NCBI RefSeq assembly: GCF_025751535.1
Contig: NZ_JAOWLC010000017.1
Span: 1 to 49,526 of the forward strand
Source of the DNA: Lentibacter sp. XHP0401
GTDB lineage: Bacteria > Pseudomonadota > Alphaproteobacteria > Rhodobacterales > Rhodobacteraceae
Direction of reading: 5' to 3'
DNA length: 49,526 nt
Under the pieces are notes generated by a model. It worked only from the letters and a program-made list of their open reading frames with translations. It was not told the origin of the DNA and did no database searches. The position numbers and the translations under genes are program-made. This document shows, one piece after another, positions 8,744 through 16,023 of this stretch (the stretch's first letter is position 1; each line of letters starts with the position of its first letter).

Positions 8744-9406
8744 TCAACTTCGCGCGGTGACACTGTCCTCCGCTGAGTACAAATGTGCCGTCGATTCGAT
8801 CTCAACGTTGGGATAAAGTTCGTTAATGTGAGCCATGACCATCCGCACGCAACCCGAACTGGCTCGACCGCCGATACTTCGCGGATAGGGCGTGCCGTGT
8901 ATTCGAAGATAAGTGTCGCGGTCTCCGACGTACAGATAGATGGCTCGTGATCCCAAAGCGTTTTCGGGGCCGGGTTCCATCCCGTCGGCCCATCGTGCGT
9001 TTTCCGGATCCCGCTCGATCATCTTCTGGGTCGGCGTCCAATGCGGCCACCTCACCTTGCGTTTGATCGTGTAGACCCCCGGCTCATATAGGTTGCCCCG
9101 GGCAATGGCCACACCGTAGCGCATTGCGGTCCCGCTCTCCTCGATATGATAGAGATACCGCGCGACTGCATCGACATGGATGTCTCCTGGCACGAGTCCG
9201 GGTTTCGCGACCACGCGCTGGGGCAAAAAGCGCGGGTGTAGGCCCCAAGGGTTTGACGTGGCCGGATCGAATCCGGGCGGCGTGACTTGCGCGTCCCATT
9301 CAGCTTTCTGTGCCTCGGCGGGCCAGGTATCGGCCAACAGGGGGCTGGAAACAGACGCGGAGAATAGCGCCGTTGTTGTTTGAATGAAGTGTCGTCTTGT
9401 CAGCAT
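8744..9406 (-). CDS. Exported L,D-transpeptidase (YkuD), second copy
   Basis: A 220-residue YkuD-domain protein with an N-terminal export signal (TRRHFIQTTTALF, possibly a Tat signal) ending near LLA-DT. The catalytic motif is intact: H170 (LRIHGT) and C186 (RASSGCVRM). Unlike the copy at 5298 it has no lipobox, so it should be soluble in the periplasm. It is preceded by a MerR-type promoter identical in architecture to that of the ATPase gene, so wall crosslinking would be induced with metal efflux. Family and catalysis are well supported; the regulatory link is inferred. Confidence 0.9.
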   Translation of the reverse strand: MLTRRHFIQTTTALFSASVSSPLLADTWPAEAQKAEWDAQVTPPGFDPATSNPWGLHPRFLPQRVVAKPGLVPGDIHVDAVARYLYHIEESGTAMRYGVAIARGNLYEPGVYTIKRKVRWPHWTPTQKMIERDPENARWADGMEPGPENALGSRAIYLYVGDRDTYLRIHGTPYPRSIGGRASSGCVRMVMAHINELYPNVEIESTAHLYSAEDSVTARS

Positions 9407-9467
9407 GTCTTACCCTTTCGGTTCCCACCAGCAATCTATGGCAAGAACGGTATCTGTTCACTTTGAT

Positions 9468-9498
9468 TAGATAAGACTTCTAGTGGCTAGAGGTTCAA
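9468..9498 (-). promoter_or_regulatory. MerR-type promoter/operator of the L,D-transpeptidase
   Basis: Minus strand: -35 TTGAAC (9493-9498), 19-bp spacer CTCTAGCCACTAGAAGTCT, -10 TATCTA (9468-9473). The dyad CTCTAG/CTAGAA closely matches the perfect one at 47216-47232. A merR remnant begins 12 bp beyond it on the other strand, the usual divergent arrangement. Confidence 0.83.
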
Positions 9499-9510
9499 GG
9501 ACATATTTTC

Positions 9511-9600
9511 GTGAACACACACGATCCTTGTGATCCGCAATTTACCATCCGCTACTACGAAAAGATCGGCGCGCCGCCCAGCCTGACCCGGCCTGTTCCC
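9511..9600 (+). pseudogene. merR-family relic
   Basis: From a GTG at 9511 the frame reads FTIRYYEKIG followed by a short Pro/Arg-rich stretch. This matches the second half of a MerR winged-helix (compare [10 protein letters not shown] in the intact MerR at 46677). The first recognition helix is missing and the rest of the protein is lost after about 28 codons. The relic sits directly divergent from a functional-looking MerR operator, so it is probably the remains of that promoter's original regulator. Confidence 0.7.
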
Positions 9601-9985
9601 GAGACCACGGTTGCTGCAGAGTCAGATCCTGTCGAAGCTGGCGATGGAGGAAGGCCATATCGCCCGCTTCGCCTGAGCCGCGAACGCCAGTATGGTGAAC
9701 TTTGACTTGCACGGTGACGGGGGCAGGCAAAGCAGCAACGACAAACAGGGCCGCGCAGTGTCCAAAATACCGGGCGTCTTGCTCGCCGCCTTCACCAGTA
9801 ATCATAGATGGTGAAGGCACAACCGCATGGAAGCGCCGGCCACAGCGACCTTGCGCACTGGCGAGGAGTATCTCCAACTTCGAGCACCTCGATTGCCAAG
9901 GTTCCGGCGGGCTTTGCCTCCTCCTACCGGAACTTTGGCCGACTGGCACGCACCCGTCAGGATACCGAGCGATGACGCTCATCTC
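9601..9985. other. Intergenic stretch of gene debris
   Basis: About 385 bp without a convincing gene. Short frames exist on both strands (for example an open frame ending LLQSQILSKLAMEEGHIARF with a stop at about 9676), but none has a ribosome site or a recognisable full domain. It probably holds remnants of rearranged genes following the merR relic. Confidence 0.5.
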
Positions 9986-11065
9986 TTAGGTCGTGGTGCG
10001 CCACATCCGATATCGTCCCTGCCCAGTCACCTCGCGGATCAGGCCTCGCGTTTCCATCCAGGCGAGGTTTCGCTGGACGGCGGCCCGGCTGGCACCGGTC
10101 AGGGTCTCGGCCATTGGGGCGGAGACGACGGGCCATTCGGTCAGCACGGCACGCAATGCTGGTGGTGTCTTCCCAGAGAGCGGGGCCATCATGTTTTCCG
10201 CCCGAGCTGACCATGTCTGGATATCGTCGAGGTGTCGCATTGCTGTCAGGCATGCTGTTTCCATTCCCTCGAGCCAACGCTCTAAGCGCTCAGCCGATGG
10301 GCCACTGGCGCTCAGCCCCCCTGCCCCGCGTGTAGCCAGAGGCGCAAAGATGGCCCCCCCATTCGAACTCGGGCCTTCGCTGGCGGCAATGCGTGCGGCA
10401 GTAACCGCGGCTTCCATCCGGTCGCCCTGTTGCCCGAGGCCCGCAAGGCTCCAGATGTGAAACCCCATGCAGGCGCGTGTGATCGGGTGCAGGTCGGCGG
10501 CTTGCGCCATCAGGTCAAGCCAACCGCCCGCGCGATCCGCAAAGGGCTCGGCTTCATCCGCCATGTTTTCGGGGTCACGGCGATCGAGGAAAGCGGATAG
10601 GTCCACCTCTGGGCCGGGACCGCCTGTCAGACGCCGCACCGCCCATCCGACACGTGCGAGCGCTGCGGTGTCGTCCTGCACCCCGGACAAGCGCATGGAT
10701 ATCCAAAGCGCCAGCCGATCCGGGCCAATTCGGTCGCCTGCAAACCAGCTGAGGTCTGCCGCCTCCATCAGCGCGAGCCTGTGCCGCCAGCCCTCCGGAC
10801 CACGGTGCAGACGGTCATCCAGTGCGCCAATCCGGCCAGCCACGCGGGCGAGATGGGCGGCATTGCCTGCCTCTGCCTTCCGCCAATCGTCGAGGACTGC
10901 GGTTTCACGCAGCTCTGCCCTCGGTCCGGGCGGCAGATAATCCGGCTCCACTTCCATCGGACCGGGCAGGAACCACAGGTCGTCCTCAGACGCCTCTTCG
11001 AGCCCCTCCTCATCCACTAGAGGGTCGTCAAAAATATCATACTGCGTGGATACTTGAGGCTTCAT
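9986..11065 (-). CDS. RHE_PE00001/DUF1612-like HTH protein
   Basis: A 359-residue predicted cytoplasmic protein, here started at ATG 11065 (a GTG at 11083 would add six residues). The C-terminal part reads LTEWPVVSAPMAETLTG, SRAAVQRNLAWMETRGLI and REVTGQGRYRMW, a winged-helix with a DNA-recognition helix. The remainder is mostly alpha-helical and Ala/Gly/Arg-rich. The pattern fits the RHE_PE00001 family (DUF1612 plus HTH), common on rhizobial and roseobacter plasmids; its biochemical role is unknown to me. A 22-bp palindrome sits immediately upstream of the chosen start, suggesting autoregulation. Family naming is from memory. Confidence 0.68.
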   Translation of the reverse strand: MKPQVSTQYDIFDDPLVDEEGLEEASEDDLWFLPGPMEVEPDYLPPGPRAELRETAVLDDWRKAEAGNAAHLARVAGRIGALDDRLHRGPEGWRHRLALMEAADLSWFAGDRIGPDRLALWISMRLSGVQDDTAALARVGWAVRRLTGGPGPEVDLSAFLDRRDPENMADEAEPFADRAGGWLDLMAQAADLHPITRACMGFHIWSLAGLGQQGDRMEAAVTAARIAASEGPSSNGGAIFAPLATRGAGGLSASGPSAERLERWLEGMETACLTAMRHLDDIQTWSARAENMMAPLSGKTPPALRAVLTEWPVVSAPMAETLTGASRAAVQRNLAWMETRGLIREVTGQGRYRMWRTTT

Positions 11066-11068
11066 ATG

Positions 11069-11090
11069 TGCAAAATACGGCACTTTTGCA
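11069..11090. promoter_or_regulatory. Palindromic operator candidate before the HTH gene
   Basis: TGCAAAA (11069-11075) and TTTTGCA (11084-11090) form a perfect 7-bp inverted repeat around an 8-bp centre. It lies directly upstream of, or over, the start of the HTH gene at 11065, a good position for autorepression. Confidence 0.5.
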
Positions 11091-11291
11091 TTTTACCCAA
11101 GTGTTTTGTCAGAGTGCGCCTGCACACCTTATATAGCACGCGCGCTCGGTGGTCTGCGAGATTTCTCTGATCGCGCTCAGCGTATGGAAACCAACGGCTT
11201 TATGATGAACAACGCCACAGAGCGCGCCATTGCATCTGTTTACAAACGGTCGTTTAGTGCCGCTATATGAAACTGCAAAAGGCCTGTTTTG

Positions 11292-12176
11292 ATGCCATTG
11301 ATAGGCTACGCGCGCGTTTCAACCGAGGATCAAACCCCCCTGCCCCAGTCTGAGGCACTGCAAACTGCAGGATGCGTCGAGATCCATGAAGAGCACGCCT
11401 CTGGCGGCAATCGTTCGCGGCCGGTGCTTGCCCGCGTGTTGGAGCGCGTGGCGAAAGGCGACACGCTGGTTGTCGTGCGCATCGACCGGCTGGCGCGATC
11501 ACTGTCGCATCTCTTGGAGGTGATCGAGCGGCTTGAGGCGAAGGGCGCGTTCTTCCGTTCCATTCAAGACCCGATCGACACGGCCTCGCCGCAGGGCAAG
11601 TTCACGCTGCAAGTCTTGGGTGCTGCGGCCGAGTTTGAGCGCGCCCTGATCCGGGAACGCACGAAGGCCGGCTTGGCGAGCGCAAGGACCAAAGGACGCG
11701 TGGGCGGCAATCCGGGCCTGCGCGCGCGAGACCCTGCCGCACAGCGCAAGGTGCGGCTGGCGCGGCAGGACGGATATATGGAACGACTAAACGAGACCGC
11801 GCAAGACTGGGTGCCGCATGTACGCCGGCTGCGCCCTGATATGGCTTGGGAGGATGTGCTGCGCATCATCAACGGCCCCTTGCCAGAGGCGCGTCGCTGG
11901 ACGCAAAGCCGCCTGCTGCGTGCCGTGAAGGCCTATGTGCGCGACGGCTTCTTAGCAGAAACAGTGCTAAGGCGTGCCGGACGCCGCGAAACGGACGATC
12001 GCCTGCCCGCCATTGTCGCAGGCATCAAGGGCGCCAAACCCGACATGACGCTACAGGCCATCTGTGATCGGCTGGAGACTATGCGTGAGCGGACACCGCG
12101 CGGAAGGTCCAAGTGGCAGCCGTCATCGGTGAAAATGCTACTGGAACGCGCTGAGAAACTTGGGTTGCTTGACTGA
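11292..12176 (+). CDS. Serine recombinase (resolvase/invertase family)
   Basis: A 294-residue site-specific recombinase. The N-terminal catalytic domain has YARVSTEDQ with the nucleophilic serine at position 10, then DRLARS and a GKFTLQVLGAAAEFERALIRERT segment typical of resolvases. The C-terminal region (150-294) is longer than a simple resolvase HTH and ends in KWQPSSVKMLLERAEKLG, resembling the DNA-binding tails of plasmid-borne resolvases. The ATG at 11292 is preferred over a TTG one codon earlier. On a replicon of this size it most likely resolves plasmid multimers; the short inverted repeat AAACG-GT-CGTTT about 45 bp upstream could be part of its site. Confidence 0.88.
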   Translation: MPLIGYARVSTEDQTPLPQSEALQTAGCVEIHEEHASGGNRSRPVLARVLERVAKGDTLVVVRIDRLARSLSHLLEVIERLEAKGAFFRSIQDPIDTASPQGKFTLQVLGAAAEFERALIRERTKAGLASARTKGRVGGNPGLRARDPAAQRKVRLARQDGYMERLNETAQDWVPHVRRLRPDMAWEDVLRIINGPLPEARRWTQSRLLRAVKAYVRDGFLAETVLRRAGRRETDDRLPAIVAGIKGAKPDMTLQAICDRLETMRERTPRGRSKWQPSSVKMLLERAEKLGLLD

Positions 12177-12202
12177 ATTGAGTAGTGCCTGCGCTTGTGT
12201 CT

Positions 12203-12219
12203 GTGTGGTTGAACCACAC
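12203..12219. promoter_or_regulatory. Palindrome upstream of repA (operator candidate)
   Basis: GTGTGGT-TGA-ACCACAC is a perfect 7-3-7 inverted repeat 101 bp before the repA start, in the region that should contain the repABC promoter. RepA proteins of this family autorepress at operators there, so it is a good RepA-box candidate. Confidence 0.55.
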
Positions 12220-12319
12220 CATATCTAGAAAGAGCTTGCACGAATCTGATAGCTCGGGCAATAGTCTCGATAAATAACGCGCGATCACATAAAAAACGCG
12301 CCCACGAATCGAGGCAGAG

Positions 12320-13513
12320 ATGAGCGAAGCTGAGCAGGACCTGGACATTGCCATCGGGCACTACGCAGAACTTCTCGCGTCAAACCTTCATGCGCAACGT
12401 GCGGCCCACTTCCCTCCCGACGCCAAGAAAGTCATGCGCAGCCTGACTAGCGGCGAGGCGGCAGAGTTGCTTGGCGTCGATCATACCTACCTTCGCAAGC
12501 TTCATCGAGAAGGAAAGATCGCTGACGTCGAAACCACCGCGGGCAGCCACCGTCGGTATACACTCGATGATATTTGGGAGATCCGCCACGCCCTAGAGTC
12601 AAACGCGAAGAAGCCTGGGACCTACGTGCCGGGGCGTCGTGCCGGTGACGAGCTTCAGATTGTCTCCGTTGTGAACTTCAAAGGCGGCTCGGGGAAAACG
12701 ACAACATCAGCTCACCTTGCGCAGCGCTTGGCTCTCAAGGGATATCGTGTCCTTGCGATCGATCTGGACCCCCAAGCATCCTTTTCCGCGCTGCATGGCA
12801 TCCAGCCTGAGCTGGACCTGATGGAGGGTGGAACGCTGTATGACGCAGTTCGCTATGATGAACCGGTCCCGATCTCGGAAGTAATCCGTAAAACCTACAT
12901 CCGAGGCCTCGACCTTATCCCCGGGAACCTAGAGCTCATGGAATTCGAACATGAGACGCCGGCTGCCATCCAGCGAGGCGGCGCCCGCGCGTTCTTTGCC
13001 CGTGTGCGTGATGCGCTCGATAGTGTTGAAGCAGACTATGACGTCGTCGTCATCGACTGTCCGCCGCAGCTTGGCTTCCTGACCATGTCTGCCTTGTCGG
13101 CGTCCTCCGGGGTGCTTGTCACCGTTCACCCACAGATGCTCGATCTCATGTCTATGTCGCAGTTTTTGCGCATGACCGCTGATCTGCTTGGCGTCATCCG
13201 GGACGCCGGCGCAAACCTTCGCTTTGACTGGCTGCGTTTCCTGCCAACCCGCTACAAGGTGGGCGACGCACCGCAAACTGAGGTCATTGCCTTCATCCGG
13301 GGGCTTTTCGGCAGGTCCGTTCTGACCAATCACATGGTCGAATCGACTGCGATTTCGGATGCGGGGCTCACAAAGCAGACGCTCTATGAGGCCGACAAGA
13401 AGGAATTCACGCGCCAGACTTTCGATCGCGCGATCGATTCCATGAACGGCGTCAACGACGAGATCGCTGCGATCATTCAGAACACGTGGGGACGCAATGG
13501 CAAGAAAGCCTAA
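12320..13513 (+). CDS. repA: Plasmid partitioning ATPase RepA (ParA type Ia)
   Basis: A 397-residue partition ATPase and autorepressor of a repABC operon. Residues 40-90 form a winged-helix (SGEAAELLGVDHTYLRKLHREGKI). The Walker-type loop KGGSGKTT is at 121-128 with the signature lysine at 121, followed by AIDLDPQAS (148-153) and VVIDCPPQLG. The start ATG follows GAGGCAGAG. RepA and RepB overlap by 17 bp, showing one operon. It partners RepB and the parS-like palindromes after repC to segregate plasmid copies. Confidence 0.94.
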   Translation: MSEAEQDLDIAIGHYAELLASNLHAQRAAHFPPDAKKVMRSLTSGEAAELLGVDHTYLRKLHREGKIADVETTAGSHRRYTLDDIWEIRHALESNAKKPGTYVPGRRAGDELQIVSVVNFKGGSGKTTTSAHLAQRLALKGYRVLAIDLDPQASFSALHGIQPELDLMEGGTLYDAVRYDEPVPISEVIRKTYIRGLDLIPGNLELMEFEHETPAAIQRGGARAFFARVRDALDSVEADYDVVVIDCPPQLGFLTMSALSASSGVLVTVHPQMLDLMSMSQFLRMTADLLGVIRDAGANLRFDWLRFLPTRYKVGDAPQTEVIAFIRGLFGRSVLTNHMVESTAISDAGLTKQTLYEADKKEFTRQTFDRAIDSMNGVNDEIAAIIQNTWGRNGKKA

Positions 13514-14429
13514 ACTTGGTCTGCCCTTGCAGACCCTGCGCAACGCGCCCGACGCACTTGAGGGGCGCAGGCTCCGAGGTGGTGTTTTCGAAATCGACCC
13601 CGGTCATATAGAGACTGCAGGTCGGCTAGATGACCGACTTCAGATCGAGATCGAGGGTCTGAGGGCTTCGATTTTCAAGAACGGCCAACGTGTTCCGATC
13701 CTAGTGCGCCCACTTGAGAATGATCGCTACAGCCTGATCTATGGCCGCCGTCGCCTTGAGGCTTGCAGAGAACTTGGGATCAAGGTCCGCGCAATTGTCA
13801 CGGAAATGGAGGGCGATCAGGCGCTTCGCGATCAGTTGCTGGAAAACCAGGAGCGGCGAGATCTGAGCTTTATCGAACGCGCGCTCGTAGCCGCTGCCTT
13901 GCTTGATGGAGACCACCTGGGCGAGTCAGAACGCACCAACAAGGGTGTTGCCGAGGTTCTCAATCTGACCGAGGCCGGGGTTTCGCAGTTGCTAAGCGTT
14001 GTCCGCGCCGTAGGAGAAGATCTTGTCCTGGCCATCGGTGCGGCACCTGGGATCGGCCGACCCCGATGGGAGGAACTCAAGAAGTGTATTGGGGCTGCAG
14101 ATGTGGACCACGAGCGACTCGCAGCCTTGGCCAATGAAACCAAGTCGATCCATTCGGGTGGAATAGATGAGAAGTCCGACCGGGCATTTTTGGCGGTCCT
14201 TTCTGCGGCGGGGAGGACCGAGCACTCCACTTCCTCGACTCGCGCGCGCAGCCAGCCCGAAATGGTCATTCCGGGGGTCGGTGCTGCAACCGTCACGACC
14301 GGACGCCGTGGCAAGCAACTCAAGCTCGAGTTGAAGTCCGAGGACACTGAATTTGTCAGCTGGCTTGAGGGCAACGCCCCCCAGCTGCTTACCGAGCTTC
14401 ATGAGCGCTGGAAGCGATCAGAAGACTGA
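13497..14429 (+). CDS. repB: Plasmid partitioning protein RepB (ParB family)
   Basis: A 310-residue centromere-binding protein. The N-terminal ParB box includes NGQRVPILVRP and YGRRRLEACRELG, then LLENQERRDLSFIERA and an HTH at about 140-175 (NKGVAEVLNLTEAGVSQLLSVV). The C-terminal part (275-310) is a probable dimerisation domain. It binds parS and loads RepA. It begins inside the repA end. The palindromes at 15850-15865 and 15896-15913 are the best parS candidates in the window. Confidence 0.93.
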   Translation: MARKPKLGLPLQTLRNAPDALEGRRLRGGVFEIDPGHIETAGRLDDRLQIEIEGLRASIFKNGQRVPILVRPLENDRYSLIYGRRRLEACRELGIKVRAIVTEMEGDQALRDQLLENQERRDLSFIERALVAAALLDGDHLGESERTNKGVAEVLNLTEAGVSQLLSVVRAVGEDLVLAIGAAPGIGRPRWEELKKCIGAADVDHERLAALANETKSIHSGGIDEKSDRAFLAVLSAAGRTEHSTSSTRARSQPEMVIPGVGAATVTTGRRGKQLKLELKSEDTEFVSWLEGNAPQLLTELHERWKRSED

Positions 14430-14473
14430 GGAAGAGCAACCAACAAAAAGGAGGCACGATACAGGCAAGAATG

Positions 14474-14557
14474 AAAAAGGCCCCGAGAAGCTAGCTTCAC
14501 GAGACCTTTATTAGGTTTCGAACGGGACCAGCCCGCTACAAAACTTCAGTTTTCGCA
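14474..14557 (-). ncRNA. Counter-transcribed RNA of the repABC operon (incompatibility RNA)
   Basis: On the minus strand between repB and repC lie -35 TTGCGG (14587-14592), a 17-bp spacer and -10 TACATT (14564-14569), predicting a start near 14557. About 50 bases on, a long near-perfect stem (14477-14508, centred on GAAGCTAGCTTC) is followed by five Ts, a clear rho-independent terminator at about 14474. The RNA would be roughly 84 nt. Position, strand and terminator match the antisense RNA that limits RepC synthesis in all repABC plasmids. The exact 5' end is inferred. Confidence 0.82.
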
Positions 14558-14642
14558 CCTCTGAATGTAGCGATCTGGCCCCTCTCCCGCAAGCGCAAAG
14601 CGATTCGCGGGCCACTCAAATTTTGCCTTCGTGAATATTTTC

Positions 14643-15854
14643 ATGGAGTACACACCAATTTCGCCGTTTATGCGGCCGATCTCGCACGCCCATCTGCGCG
14701 TGATCGAGCGGCCCGAGGCATCTGTCCCGGGCAAGCCTGTCAACAAGTGGGAGCTTCTGCGCGAGCTGTCAAAGGCGCAGGCCGCCTTTGGGGTCTCTGA
14801 GCGCGATTTGACCGTGCTTCAGGGGCTTCTCAGTTTCTTTCCGGATGATGCGCTTGGCGGAAACACGGAAATGGTTGTCTTTCCATCCAACAAGGCGATC
14901 TGCGAGCGGCTGAACGGCATGCCTTGCTCGACGATGCGTCGTCACCTTGCCCGACTAGTAGAGTCAAGCTTGCTCATGCGGCGCGATAGCCCCAACGGGA
15001 AGCGCTATGTACGCAAGCGTGGCGAAGACCGAGTGGCCTTCGGCTTCGACCTCTCCCCGCTCTATTGCCGGGCAGAGGAGATTGCACGGGCCGCAGAGGC
15101 TGTGCGTGAGGCCGAAGACCGAGTGCGGCGGCTTAGAGAGGTGGTAAGCCTCATGCGTCGCGACCTGGCCGCTCTGGCGGAGTTCGGTGAAGAGATTCAG
15201 CCCGGGCTCGGCCTATGGGATCAGCTAAGCGACACGGCGGTTCTCACAGCCCGAGCTCTTCGCCGCAAGCTTTCGCTCGCGGATCTATCTGCCTATCGGA
15301 CAGAATTGGAGAGCCTTCTCGATCAGGCACGTAACGTGATTGATGGCCCTGATACAGAAGAAATGGACACCAATGATGCCCATTTTGAGCGCCACCATCA
15401 TAATTCAAATAAAGAATCTATAGATCTTGAACCTGCCTTAGAGAAAGGCGGGGCAGCGGCCGGCGCGCCAGAAGCTGATCCATGTGAGCCTGAGGCCGAG
15501 GTTGAAGAACCGGACATGAGGCGGGTGCCGAAGATCCCACTCCACTTAGTGATCGCAAGCTGTCCGTCGCTCAAGACCTTCTATCAGGGTGATATCCGAC
15601 ACTGGCACCAGCTCTTCGACGCGGCCTGCCACGTACGGCCAGCCATGGGGATCAGTGTTTCCGCTTGGGAAGAAGCGCAGCGCTGTATGGGCCCAGAGCA
15701 GGCCTCGATCGTCGTTGTGGCTATGTTGGAACGCTTTGCCGACATTAGATCACCGGGTGGGTACTTGCGGGCGCTGACGTCCAAGGCTGCGGCGGGCGAA
15801 TTCTCTTGCGGGCCGATGGTTATGGCTCTGATCGGTCGGCGAAGTGCGGCTTAA
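14643..15854 (+). CDS. repC: Replication initiator RepC
   Basis: A 403-residue initiator. The N-terminus EYTPISPFMRPISHAHL and the HTH region (FPSNKAICERLNGMPCSTMRRHLARLVE, about 85-115) are characteristic of RepC from repABC plasmids; a charged linker (about 250-300) separates it from the conserved C-terminal part (LRALTSKAAAGEF). The origin is normally inside repC, possibly the AT-richer stretch at 15400-15430. ATG 14643 is favoured over GTG 14631. Translation should be limited by the antisense RNA encoded upstream. The stop codon lies within the first parS-like palindrome. Confidence 0.92.
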   Translation: MEYTPISPFMRPISHAHLRVIERPEASVPGKPVNKWELLRELSKAQAAFGVSERDLTVLQGLLSFFPDDALGGNTEMVVFPSNKAICERLNGMPCSTMRRHLARLVESSLLMRRDSPNGKRYVRKRGEDRVAFGFDLSPLYCRAEEIARAAEAVREAEDRVRRLREVVSLMRRDLAALAEFGEEIQPGLGLWDQLSDTAVLTARALRRKLSLADLSAYRTELESLLDQARNVIDGPDTEEMDTNDAHFERHHHNSNKESIDLEPALEKGGAAAGAPEADPCEPEAEVEEPDMRRVPKIPLHLVIASCPSLKTFYQGDIRHWHQLFDAACHVRPAMGISVSAWEEAQRCMGPEQASIVVVAMLERFADIRSPGGYLRALTSKAAAGEFSCGPMVMALIGRRSAA

Positions 15855-15865
15855 CAGCTGTTAAG
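15850..15865. other. parS-like palindrome 1
   Basis: CTTAACAGCTGTTAAG, a perfect 16-bp palindrome overlapping the repC stop. The central AACAGCTGTT resembles the GTTnnnnGCnnnnAAC consensus of repABC parS sites except for the outer base pair. A second copy follows 47 bp on. Confidence 0.72.
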
Positions 15866-15895
15866 TTCAGACGGGGTCGGGGCTGAGTTGGCATG

Positions 15896-15913
15896 ACTTA
15901 ACAGCTGTTAAGT
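15896..15913. other. parS-like palindrome 2
   Basis: ACTTAACAGCTGTTAAGT, a perfect 18-bp palindrome containing the same 16-bp core as the site at 15850. I found no third copy by eye. Two identical perfect palindromes next to repC, in a repABC plasmid, are best explained as RepB-binding centromere sites. Confidence 0.74.
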
Positions 15914-15939
15914 CGACTCTTGGCAACCACACCGTCAAC

Positions 15940-16023
15940 GAGAGGGAAAGGAGTGTTGGTTTGAGGGTGACGGGAAGTGAGATCGGGAGAGTGGCTTCCG
16001 GCCCCCGTCGTGGAGAAGATCTG
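15940..16023 (+). ncRNA. Conserved purine-rich 5' leader (family 1, copy A)
   Basis: The leader of the large ParB-like gene begins GAGAGGGAAAGGAGTGTTGG (15940-15959) and later has GGGAGAGTGGCTTCC (15985-15999), then GTGGAGAAG as ribosome site. Related elements occur before the genes at 23063, 24904, 25524 and 41883, always 77-96 nt from the start codon. It may be a member of the radC RNA motif, described from proteobacterial mobile-element leaders; that identity is a guess. Confidence 0.6.

Noticed and set aside
9702-9989. 95-codon plus-strand frame after the merR relic
   Set aside because: No ribosome site, odd composition and no domain; overlapping frames on both strands are equally open.
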